The notes below the pieces were generated by a model. The model was not told where the DNA came from, made no database searches, and worked only from the letters and a program-made list of their open reading frames with translations. 64,000 nucleotides of DNA from assembly GCA_949130485.1 (NCBI GenBank), contig OX422194.1, positions 5,096,699 through 5,160,698 on the forward strand, read 5' to 3'. The DNA is from Agelas oroides. Its lineage: Eukaryota; Porifera; Demospongiae; Agelasida; Agelasidae. Shown one piece after another: positions 42,918-54,400 of the stretch (positions are counted from its first letter, which is position 1; each line of letters opens with the position of its first letter). The position numbers were made by a program, and so were the translations under genes.

Positions 42918-42951
42918 TAGCCTCGTACACAACGGCCTGGGTACGAGGCTA
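42918..42951. mobile_element. Hairpin mini-element TAGCCTCGTAC...GTACGAGGCTA (34 bp)
   Basis: Perfect 11-bp inverted ends enclose a 12-bp centre. It is flanked by catcaaatg at 42909-42917 and 42952-42960, an exact 9-bp duplication. It is the smallest member of the hairpin family in this window. Confidence 0.85.
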
Positions 42952-42960
42952 CATCAAATG

Positions 42961-43477
42961 GAACTGAGTTACCGCATTGACTGTTTCGCGCGCATTGCGA
43001 AAATTTTCCTACCAAATTATCTATAACTAGGAGAATGTAGAACATTGTGGGGCGAGCGTGAGCAAGCAATACACAGCTTTAACTTATATCAAAGGCTGAA
43101 TCAGTGAGGTGTCACATCACAGCACACAGGTGGCGTGGCATGTAGCTGAACAAAGCTTGTCACTCTACTCTCTACAAAAGTGCTTAACAGCTTAGAGAAG
43201 ATGGTTGCAGAGACTAGCTTGTCATGGGGTGGTACCATATAATGCAGCCATTAGTGCAGCCATTAGTGCAACTTAAGCATCTACTCTGGCTAACTGTAGG
43301 CTAAGTCTAAACACAGCCTGGCTTGTCGCGCATAGTCCTTACTTGAGGCATCTAAGAGGTATAGAAGATGGGGTTCGCCATCCATCAGCCATGGATAGAA
43401 GGAGGGTCTCTGCCGCTTTCTGCTTTCAGCCTCTCTACACAACTGTTTAATAGCCCTTGTATACATACATATAGTAG
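42961..43477. other. Spacer with no recognised feature
   Basis: Apart from a short tandem (gcagccattagt, near 43251-43268) I see no gene or repeat structure here. Confidence 0.4.
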
Positions 43478-43730
43478 ACAGAGGAGGTCGGACATGGTTG
43501 AACTTTACTAATTAAAATGGCTGAGGTCACACTAATTGATTTTTCGTATCTCAACAGACTAGCTCTCTCGACTTTCACCGAGGTGGGCCCCAGTTTTCAA
43601 ATCAGGATTCAAGGCTGGATCCAGTCATAGAAAAAGTTAAAAAAATTTCTACCATGCAATATCCAAGATCAATTAGTGTGACCTCAGTTGTTTTAATTAG
43701 CAAAGGTCAACCATGTCCGACCTCCTCTGT
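43478..43730. mobile_element. MITE-like palindrome, about 70-bp arms
   Basis: The ends acagaggaggtcggacatgg and the complement ccatgtccgacctcctctgt are exact, and the arms continue with aaaatggctgaggtcacact against its near complement. The interior is about 110 bp. No clear target duplication. It lies immediately left of satellite A. Confidence 0.75.
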
Positions 43731-43734
43731 ATAG

Positions 43735-46700
43735 TCTCAGCACCGACAGTTTACTTCTTCTCGCCTCGACTGGTACTTTTGCCTAGTCAATGGTCAGTCC
43801 ATCGGTTCACTGGCTCTCGATTGTTCATCCGTCAATTCAATGGTCGTCCGTCCGCCCATTTTATGGTCAGCACTTCTGTTCACCGCATTTATTTCGCTAG
43901 TTGCTGCGTCGATGCATCGACCCATGGTCCTTCTGTCAAGTCCGAAGTTTGTCAGCCAAGTCAGTTGTCAGTGCTTCGGTTCATTGGTCTCAGCACCGAC
44001 AGTTCACTTGTTCTCGTACCCACTGCAACTTCGGCCTAGTCAATGGTGAGTACATCGGTTCACTGGATAGTGCGCCGTCTTTCACTGGCTTTCGCGGCGA
44101 TTGTTCATCCGTCAATTCAATGGTCCGTCCGCAAGTCTATGGTCAGCACTTCTGTTCACTGGATATTCCGCCTTTATCTCGCAAGTAGCTGCGTCGATGG
44201 TCCTTCCGCCAATTCCAAGGTTTGTCAGTCAAGTCAGTTGTCAGTCCTTCTGTCCATTGGTCTCAGCACCGACATGCAGTTCTCGCCTCGTTTGGTACCT
44301 TTGCCCAGTCAATTGTCAGTCCATCGGTTCATTCGATAGTGCACCGACTTCACACTGGCTTTCGTGTCGATTGTTCATCCGTCAATTCAATGTTCCGTCC
44401 TCCCAGTCTATGGTCAGCACGTCTGTTCACTGGATATTCCGCCTTTATTTCGCTAGTAGCTGCGTCGATGGTCCTTCTGCCAAGTCCAAGCTTTGTAAGT
44501 CAAGTCACTTGTCAGTCCTTCGGTCCATTGGTCTCAGCACAGACAGTTTACTTCTTCTCGCCTCGACTGGTATACTTTTGACAAGTCAATGGTCAGTCCA
44601 TCGGTTCACTGGATAGTGCGCCGTCATTTCACTGACTTTCGCGTCGATTATTCATCCGTCAATTCAATGGTCCGTCCGCCAGGTCTATGGCCAGCACTTC
44701 TGTTCACTGGATATTCAGCCTTTATTTCGCTAGTAGCTGCATCGATTGTCCTTCCGCCAAATCCAAGGTTTGTCAAGTTAGCTGTCAGTTCTTAGGTCCA
44801 TTGGTTTCAGCACCGACAGTTTACTTGATCTCGCCTCCACTGGCACTTTTGCCTTTTAAATGGTAAGTCCAGGATATTGCGCCGTCTTTTCACTTACTTT
44901 CGAGTCGATTGTTCATCCGTCAAATCAATGGTCCGTCCGCCAAGTCTATGGTTAGTACTTCTGTTCACTGGATATTCCGCCTTTATTTCGCTGGTAGCTG
45001 CGTCCATGGTCCTTCCGCCAAGTCCAAGGTTTGTCAGTCAAGTCAGTTGTCAGTTCTTCGGTGCATTGGTCTAAGCACGGACAGTTTACGTCCTCTCGCC
45101 TCGTCTGGCACTTTTACCAAGTCAATGGTCAGTCCATCGGTTCACTGGAAAGTGCGCCGTCTTTTCACTGGCTTTCGCTTCGGTTGTTCATCAGTCAATT
45201 CAATGGTCCGTCCGCCAAGTCTATGGTCAGCACTTCTGTTCACTGGATATTCCGCCTTTATTTCGCTAGTAGCTGCGTCGATTGTCCTTCCGCCAAGTCC
45301 AAGGCTTGTCAGTCAAGTCAGTTATCAGCCCTTCAGTTCATCGGTCTAAATCACCGACAGTTTACTTCTTCTCACCTCGACTGGTATACTTTTGACAAGT
45401 CAATGGTCAGTCCATCGGTTCACTGGATAGTGCGCCGTCATTTCACTGACTTTCGCGTCGATTATTCATCCGTCAATTCATTGGTCCGTCCGCCAGGTCT
45501 ATGGCCAGCACTTCTGTTCACTGGATATTCAGCCTTTATTTCGCTAGTAGCTGCGTCAATTGTCCTTCCGCCAAGTCCAAGGTTTGTCAAGTTAGTTGTC
45601 AGTTCTTAGGTCCATTGGTTTCAGCACCGACAGTTTACTTGATCTCGCCTCCACTGGCACTTTTGCCTTTTAAATGGTAAGTCCATCGGTTCACTGGATA
45701 GTGCGCCGTCTTTTCACTTACTTTCGAGTCGATTGTTCATCCGTCAAATCAATGGTCCGACCGCCAAGTCTATGGTCAGCACTTCTGTTCACTGGATATT
45801 CCGCCTTTATTTCGCTGGTAGCTACGTCCATGGTCCTTCCGCCAAGTCCAAGGCTTGTCAGTCAAGTCAGTTATCAGTCCTTCAGTTCCATTGGTCTAAG
45901 CACCGTCAGTTTACTTCTTCTCGCCTCAACTGGCACTTTTACCTAGTTAATGGTCAGTCCATCGGTTCACTGGATAGTGCGCCGTCTTTTCACTGGCATT
46001 CGCGTCGATTGTTCATCCGTCAATTCAATGGTCCTTCCTCCAAGTCCAAGGTTAGTCAAGTGAGTTGTCAGTTCTTCAGTCCATTGGCCTCAGCACCGAC
46101 TGTTTACTTCTTCTCGCCTTGACTGGCACTTTTGCCTTGTAAATGGTCAGTCCATCGGTTCACTGGATATTGCGCCGTCTTTTCACTTACTTTCGAGTCG
46201 ATTGTTCATCCGTCAAATCAATGGTCCGACCGCCAAGTCTATGGTTAGTACTTCTGTTCACTGGATATTCCGCCTTTATTTCGCTAGTAGCTGCGTCCAT
46301 GGTCCTTCCGCCAAGTCCAAGGCTTGTCAGTCAAGTCAGTTATCAGTCCTTCAGTCCATTGGTCTAAGCACCGTCAGTTTACTTCTTCTCGCCTCAACTG
46401 GCACTTTTACCTAGTTAATGGTCAGTCCATCGGTTCACTGGATAGTGCGCCGTCTTTTCAGTGGCTCTCGCTTCGATTGTTCATCCGTCAATTCAATGAT
46501 CCGTCCGCCAAGTCTATGGTCAGCACTTCTGTTCACTGGATATTCCGCATTTATTTCGCTAGTTGATGCGTCGATGGTCCTTCCGCCAAGTCCAAGGTTT
46601 GTCAGTCAAGTCAGTTGTCAGTCCTTCGGTCCATTGGTCTCAGCATCGAAAGTTTACTTCTTCTCGCCTCGATTGGAACTTTTGCCTAGTCAATGGTCAG

Positions 46701-48452
46701 TCCATCGGTTCACTGGATTGTGCGCCGTTATTTCACTGGCTTTCGTTTCGATTGTGCATCCGTGAATTCAATGGTCCGTCCGCCAAGTCTATGGTCAGCA
46801 CTTCTGTTCACTGGATATTCCGCCTTTATTTCGCTAGTAGCTGCGTCGATTGTCCTTCCGCCAAGTCCAAGGCTTGTCAGTCAAGTCGGTTATCAGTCCT
46901 TCAGTCCATTGGTCTAAGCACCGTCAGTTTACTTCTTCTCGCCTCAACTGGCACTTTTACCTAGTTAATGGTCAGTCCATCGGTTCACTGGATAGTGCGC
47001 CGTCTTTTCAGTGGCTCTCGCTTCGATTGTTCATCCGTCAATTCAATGATCCGTCCGCCAAGTCTATGGTCAGCACTTCTGTTCACTGGATATTCCGCAT
47101 TTATTTCGCTAGTAGCTGCGTCGATTGTCCTTCCGCCAAGTCCAAGGCTTGTCAGTCAAGTCAGTTATCAGTCCTCCAGTCCATTGGTCTAAGCACCGTC
47201 AGTTTACTTCTTCTCGCCTCAACTGGCACTAGTTGATGCGTCGATGGTCCTTCCGCCAAGTCCAAGGTTTGTCAGTCAAGTCAGTTGTCAGTCCTTCGGT
47301 CCATTGGTCTCAGCATCGAAAGTTTACTTCTTCTCGCCTCGATTGGAACTTTTGCCTAGTCAATGGTCAGTCCATCGGTTCACTGGATTGTGCGCCGTTA
47401 TTTCACTGGCTTTCGTTTCGATTGTGCATCCGTGAATTCAATGGTCCGTCCACCAAGTCTATGGTCTGCGCTTCTGTTCACTGGATATTCCGCCTTCATT
47501 TCGCTAGTTGCTGCGTCGATGGTCCTTCCGCCAAGTCCATGGTTTGTCAGCGAATTCAATTCAGCTCATTGGTCTCAGTACAGACAGTTTCCTACTAGCC
47601 TCGATTGGTACTTTTGCCTGTTCAATGGTAAGTCCATCAGTTCACTGGATAGTGCGCTGTGCTTTGACTGGCTTTCGCGTCGATTGTTCATCCGTGAATT
47701 CAATGGTCCGTCCGCCAAGTCTCTGGTCAGCACTTCTGTTCACTGGATATTTCGCCTTTATTTCGCTAGTAGCTCGTCGATTGTCCTTCCGCCAAGTCCA
47801 AGGTTTGTCAGTCAAATCAGTTGTCATCCCTTCGGTCCATTGGTCTCAGCACTGACAGTTTTATTATTATTATCATATGAAACACTCCAACAGAGGAGTA
47901 GTGGACAAAGAAGAGAAGAGCAACACAATATGCATATACAATAAACATAAACATGTAAATAAGAGATATAAGAGTGATGCACAGCAGGCAAAATGAATGT
48001 CATCCAGGAGAGAAGTGGTATTGAGTGCCGGGTAAGCCAGGACATCATGCATGAAGCTGGCAAAAATTGAATCTTGTTCTGTGTAAAGTTTAAGGTGCTT
48101 CCATCCAAAAACACAATTGTAGCCAGCAAAGCAGTATGCCAGCTTGGAGCTCTGGTAGAACAGTTTACTTCTTCTTGCCTCGACTGGCACTTTTGCCAGT
48201 CAATGGTCAGTCCATCGGTTCACTAGATAGTGCGCCGTCTTTTCACTGGCTTTCGTGTCGATTGTTCATCAGTCAATTCAAAGGTCCGTCCGCCAAGTCT
48301 ATGGTCAGCACCTCTGTTCACCGCCTTTATTTCGCTAGTAGCTGCGTTGATGGTCCTTCAGCCAAGTTCAAGGTTTGCCAGTCAAGTGAGTTGTCAGTCC
48401 TTCGGTCCATTGGTCTCAGCACCGACAGTTTACTTCATCTCACCTCGACTGG
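43735..48452. repeat. Satellite A, about 275-bp unit, about 16 copies
   Basis: The string ttgttcatccgtcaattcaa recurs at 43821, 44101, 44371, 44909, 45733, 46009, 46477, 47027, 47684 and 48262 (with variants between), mostly 270-280 bp apart. Other conserved blocks are gtcagtccatcggttcactg and cactggatattccgccttta. Some units are shortened (46009-46202). Longer repeats show unequal exchange: 46417-46562 recurs at 46967-47112 (offset 550), and 46563 onward recurs at 47235 (offset 672). The many open frames here are not genes; they appear because the unit is near a multiple of three and poor in stops. Confidence 0.92.
47862..48159 (-). mobile_element. Retroposon fragment (298 bp) inserted in satellite A
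   Basis: Non-satellite sequence interrupts a satellite unit exactly between two copies of acagttt (47855-47861 and 48160-48166), a 7-bp target duplication. On the minus strand it ends in repeated ATA/TAA triplets (plus-strand ttattattattatc at its left end). It has an open frame with no recognised domain. The features fit a 5'-truncated LINE or SINE 3' end. Confidence 0.75.
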
Positions 48453-51400
48453 ATACGATACTTGCATTAGTGCAACGTTTGTTCCGAGCTAGGATTAGCC
48501 GTCAATTTGTGTGAATTTCCATTGGCGGCATTATGCGCCGTTGCAGGAGACAGATTACTTCGCATGTTCGTAAGGGTTTGTGCGTTTGTTGCACAAACCG
48601 TGCGTTTTCATTTTCGCACTCTTCACTCCCTTAGCTTTTTAATGAAACGTTACTTGCATTAGTACAACGTTTGTTCCGAGATAGGATTAGCCGTCAATTT
48701 GAGTGAATTTCCATTGGTGGCATTATGCGCCGTTGCAGGAGACGGATTACTTCGCAGGTTCGTAAGGGTTTGTGTGTTTGTTGCACAAACCGTGCGTTTT
48801 CATTTTCGCACTCTTCATTCCCTTAGCTTTTTAATGAAACGTTACTTGCAGTAGTGCAACGTTTGTTCCGAGCTAGGAATAGCCGTCAATTTGCGTGAAT
48901 TTCCTTTGGCGGCATTATGCGCCGTTGCAGGAGACGACTTAATTCGCAGGTTCCTACGTTTTTGTGCGTTTATTGCACAAACCGTGGGTTTTCATTTTCG
49001 CACTCTTCATTCCCTTAGCTTTTTAATGAAACGTTACTTGCATTAGTGAAACGTTTGTTCCGAGCTAGGATTAGACGTCAATTTGTGTGAATTTCCATTG
49101 GCGGCATTATGCGCCGTTGCAGGAGACGGATAAATTCGCAGGTTCGTAAGGGTTTGTGCGTTTGTTGCACAAACTGTGGGTTTTCATTTTCGCACTCTTC
49201 ATTCCCTTAGCTTTTTAATGAAACGTTACTTGCATTAGTGCAACGTTTGTTCCGAGCTAGGATTAGCCGTCAATTTGTGTGAATTTCCATTGGTGGCATT
49301 ATGCGCCGTTGCAGGAGACGGATTACTTCGCAGGTTCGTAAGGGTTTGTGTGTTTGTTGCACAAACCGTGCGTTTTCATTTTCGCACTCTTCATTCCCTT
49401 AGCTTTTTAATGAAACGTTACTTGTAGTAGTGCAACGTTTGTTCCGAGCTAGGAATAGCCGTCAATTTGCGTGAATTTCCTTTGGCGGCATTATGCGCCG
49501 TTGCAGGAGATGGCTTAATTCGCAGGTTTCTACGTTTTTGTGCGTTTATTGCACAAACCGTGGGTTTACATTTTCGCACTCTTCATTCCCTTAGCTTTTT
49601 AATGAAACGTTACTTGCATTAGTGAAACGTTTGTTCCGAGCTAGGATTAGCCGTCAATTTGCGTGAATTTTCAGTGGCGGCATTATGCGCCGTTGCAGGA
49701 GACGGATTAATTCGCAGGTTCCTACGTTTTTGTGCGTTTATTGCACAAACCGTTGGTTTTGATTTTCACACTCTTCATTCCCTTAGCTTTTTAATGAAAC
49801 GTTACTTGCATTAGTGAAACGTTTGTTCCGAGCTAGGATTATACGTCAATTTGTGTGAATTTCCATTGGCGGCATTATGCGCCGTTGCAGGAGACGGATA
49901 AATTCGCAGGTTCGTAAGGGTTTGTGCGTTTGTTACACAAACTGTGGGTTTTCATTTTCACACTCTTCATTCCCTTAGCGTTTTAATGAAATGTTACTTG
50001 CATTAGTGCAACGTTTGTTCCGAGGTAGGATTAGCCGTCAATGTGCGTGAATTTCCATTGGCATCACAATGCGCCGTTGCAGGAGACGGATTATTTCGCA
50101 GGTTCCTGAGGGTTTGTGCGTTTATTGCACAAACTTAGGGTTTGCATTTTAGAACTCTTCTATCCCTAGCCTTCTAGTTCATATGATACTTGGGTTAGTG
50201 CAACGTTTGTTCCGAGCCAGGATTAGCCGTCAATGTGCGAGAATTTCCATTTGCATCACTATGCGCCGTTGCAGGAGACGGATTACTTCGCATGCTCGTA
50301 AGGGTTTGTTCGTTTATTGCACAAACTGAGGGTTAACATTTTCGAACTCTTCATACCTTTAGCTTCTTGTTGATATGATACTTGCATTAGTGCAACGTTT
50401 GTTACGAGCAAGGATTAGCCGTCAATGTGCGTGAATTTCCATTTGTATCATTATGCGTCGTTGCAGGAAACGGATTATTCGCAGGATCGTAAGGGTTTGT
50501 GCGTTTATTGCACAAACCGTGTGTTTTTATTTTCGCACTCTCCATTCCCTTAGCTTTTTAATGAAACGTTACTTGCATTAGTGCAACGTTTGTTCCAAGC
50601 TAGGATTAGCCGTCAATGTGCGTGAATTTCCATTGGCATCATTATGCGCCGTTGCAGGAAACTGATTATTTCGCAGGCTCGTAATGGTGTGTGCGTTTAT
50701 TGCACCAACTCAGGGTTTACATTTTCGAACTCTTCATACCCTGAGCTTCTTGTTGATATGATACTTGCATTAGTGCAACGTTTGTTCCGAGCTAGGAATA
50801 GCCGTCAATATGCGTGAATTTCCATTGGCATCATTATGCGTCGCTGCATGAAACGAATTAATTCGCTGGATCATAAGGGCTTATGCGTTTATTGCACAAA
50901 CCGTTGGTTTTCATTTTCGCACACTCCATTTCCTTAGCTTTTTAATGAAACGTTACTTGCATTAGTGCAACGTTTGTTCCGAGCTAGGATTAGCCGTCAA
51001 TGTGCGTGAATTTCCATTGGCATCACTATGCGCCGTTGCAGGAGACGGATTATTTCGCAGGATCTTAAGGGTTTGTGCGTTTATTGCACAAACCGTTGGT
51101 TTTCATTTTCGCACACTCCATTCCCTTAGCTTTTTAATGAAACGTTACTTGCATTAGTGCAACGTTTGTTCCGAGCCAGGATTAGCGGTCAATGTGCGTG
51201 AATTTCAAATGGTGGAATTATTCGCCGTCGCAGGAGACGGTTTACTTCGCAGGTTCGTAAGGGTTTGTGCGTTTATTGCACAAACTCAGGGTTTGCATTT
51301 TCGAACTCTTCTATCCCTTGCCTTTTTGTTCATATGATACTTGCTTTAGTGCAACGTTTGTTCCGAGCTAGGATTAGCCGTCAATGTGCGTGAATTTCCA

Positions 51401-54400
51401 TTGGCGGCATTGTGCGCCGTCGCAGAAGACGGATCACTTCGCAGGTTCGTAAGGGTTTGTGCGTTTATTGCACAAACTTGGGGTTTGCATTTTCCAACTC
51501 TTTTATACCTTGCCTTCTTGTTCATATGATACTAGCATTAGTGCAACATTTGTTCCGAGCTAGGATTAGCCGTCAATGTGCGTGAATTTCGATTGGCATC
51601 ACTATGCGCCATTGCAAGAGACGGATTATTTCGCTGGTTGGTAAGTGTTTGTGCGTTTATTGCACAAACCGTGTGTTTTCATTTTCGCACTCTCCATTCC
51701 TTTAGCTTTTTAATGAAACGTTACTTGCATTTGTGCAACGTTTGTTCCGAGCTAGGATTAGCTGTCAATGTGCGTGAATTTCCATTGGCATCACTATGCA
51801 CCGTTGCCGGTGACGTATTACTTCGCAGGCTGGTAAGGGTTTGTGCGTTTATTGTACAAATTCAAGGGTTACATTTTCGAACTCTTCGTACCCTTAGCTG
51901 CTTGTTGATATGATACTTGCGTTAGTGCAACGTTTGTTCAGAGCTAGGATTAGCCGTCAATGTGCGTGAATTTCAAATGGTGGAATTATGCGCTGTCGCA
52001 GGAGACGGGTTACTTCGCAGGTTCGTAAGGGTTGGTGCCTTTATTGCGCAAACTCAGTGTTTGCATTTTCGAACTCTTCTATCCCTTGCCTTTTTGTTCA
52101 TATGATACTTGCATTAGTGTAACGTTTGTTCCGAGCTAGGAATAGCCGTCAATGTGCGTGAATTTCCTATGGCGGCATTGTGCGCCGTTGCAAAAGACGG
52201 ATCACTTCGCAGGTTCGTAAAGGTTTGTTCGTTTATTGCACAAACTCAGGGTTTGCATTTTCCAACTCTTTTATACCTTGCCTTCTTGTTCATATGATAC
52301 TTGCATTAGTGCAACATTTGTTCCGAGCGAGGATTAGCCGTCAATGTGCGTGAATTTCCATTGGCATCACTATGCGCCATTGCAGGAGACGGATTATTTC
52401 GCAGGTTGGTAAGGGTTTGAGCGTTTATTGCACAAACCGTGTGTTTGCATATTCGCACTCTCCATTCCATTAGCTTTTTAATGAAACGTTACTTGCATTT
52501 GTGCAACGTTTGTTCCGAGCTAGGATTAGCCGTCAATGTGCGTGAATTTCCAATGGCGGCATTGTTCGCCGTCGCAGGAGACGGATTACTTCGCAGGTTC
52601 GTAAGGGTTTGTGCATTTATTCCATAAACTCAGGGTTTTCATTTTCGAACTCTTCTATCCCTTGCCTTCTTGTTCATATGATACTTGCATTAGTGCAACG
52701 TTTGTTCCTAGCTAGGATTAGCCTTCAATGTGCGTGAATTTCCAATGGCTTCACTATGCGCCGTTGCAGGTGACGGATTATTTCGCAGGTTCGTAAGGGT
52801 TTGTGCGTTTATTGCACAAACTCAGAGTTTGCATTTTCGAACTCTTCTATCCCTTGTCTTCTTGTTGATATGATACTTGCATTAGTGCAACGTTTGTTCC
52901 GAACTAGGATTAACCGTCAATATGCGTGAATTTCCAATGACTGCATTGTGCGCCGTCGCAGGGACGGATTATTTCTCAGGTTCGTAAGGGTTTGTGCGTT
53001 TATTGCACAAACTCAGAGTTTGCGTTTACGAACTCTTCTATCCCTTGCCTTCTTGTTCATATGATACTTGCATTAGTGCAACGTTTGTTCCGAGCAAGGG
53101 TTAGCCGTCAATGTGCGTGAATTTCCATTGGCACAAATATGCGCCTTTGCAGGAGACGGATTACTTCGCATGTTCGTAAGGGTTTGTACGTTTATTGCAC
53201 AAACGCAGGGTTTACATTTTCGACCTCTTCATACTCTTAGCTTCTTGTTGATATGATACTTGCATTAGTGCAACGTTTGTTCCGAGCTAGGATTAGCCGT
53301 CAATGTGCGTGAATTTCCATTGGCGGCATTATGCCCCATCGCATGAGACGGATTACTTCGCAGGTTCGTAAGCGTTTGTGCATTTATTCCACAAACTCAG
53401 GGTTTTCATTTTCGAACTCTTCTATCCCTTGCCTTCTTGTTCATATGATACTTGCATTAGTGCAGCGTTTGTTCCAATCTAGGATTAGCCGTCAATGTGC
53501 GTGAATTTCCAATGGCGGCATTGTGCGCCGTTGCAGGAGACGGATAAATTCGCAGGTTCGTAAGGGTTTGTGCGTTTGTTACACAAACTGTGGGTTTTCA
53601 TTTTCACACTCTTCATTCCCTTAGCGTTTTAATGAAATGTTACTTGCATTAGTGCAACGTTTGTTCCGAGGTAGGATTAGCCGTCAATGTGCGTGAATTT
53701 CCATTGGCATCACAATGCGCCGTTGCAGGAGACGGATTATTTCGCAGGTTCCTGAGGGTTTGTGCGTTTATTGCACAAACTTAGGGTTTGCATTTTAGAA
53801 CTCTTCTATCCCTAGCCTTCTAGTTCATATGATACTTGGGTTAGTGCAACGTTTGTTCCGAGCCAGGATTAGCCGTCAATGTGCGAGAATTTCCATTTGC
53901 ATCACTATGCGCCGTTGCAGGAGACGGATTACTTCGCATGCTCGTAAGGGTTTGTTCGTTTATTGCACAAACTGAGGGTTAACATTTTCGAACTCTTCAT
54001 ACCTTTAGCTTCTTGTTGATATGATACTTGCATTAGTGCAACGTTTGTTACGAGCAAGGATTAGCCGTCAATGTGCGTGAATTTCCATTTGTATCATTAT
54101 GCGTCGTTGCAGGAAACGGATTATTCGCAGGATCGTAAGGGTTTGTGCGTTTATTGCACAAACCGTGTGTTTTTATTTTCGCACTCTCCATTCCCTTAGC
54201 TTTTTAATGAAACGTTACTTGCATTAGTGCAACGTTTGTTCCAAGCTAGGATTAGCCGTCAATGTGCGTGAATTTCCATTGGCATCATTATGCGCCGTTG
54301 CAGGAAACTGATTATTTCGCAGGCTCGTAATGGTGTGTGCGTTTATTGCACCAACTCAGGGTTTACATTTTCGAACTCTTCATACCCTGAGCTTCTTGTT

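Noticed and set aside
43713-48514. Many overlapping open frames of 60-193 codons in satellite A
   Set aside because: They repeat with the satellite unit, occur in several frames at once and have Ser/Val/Phe repeat peptides. They follow from a roughly 275-bp unit with few stops, not from genes.
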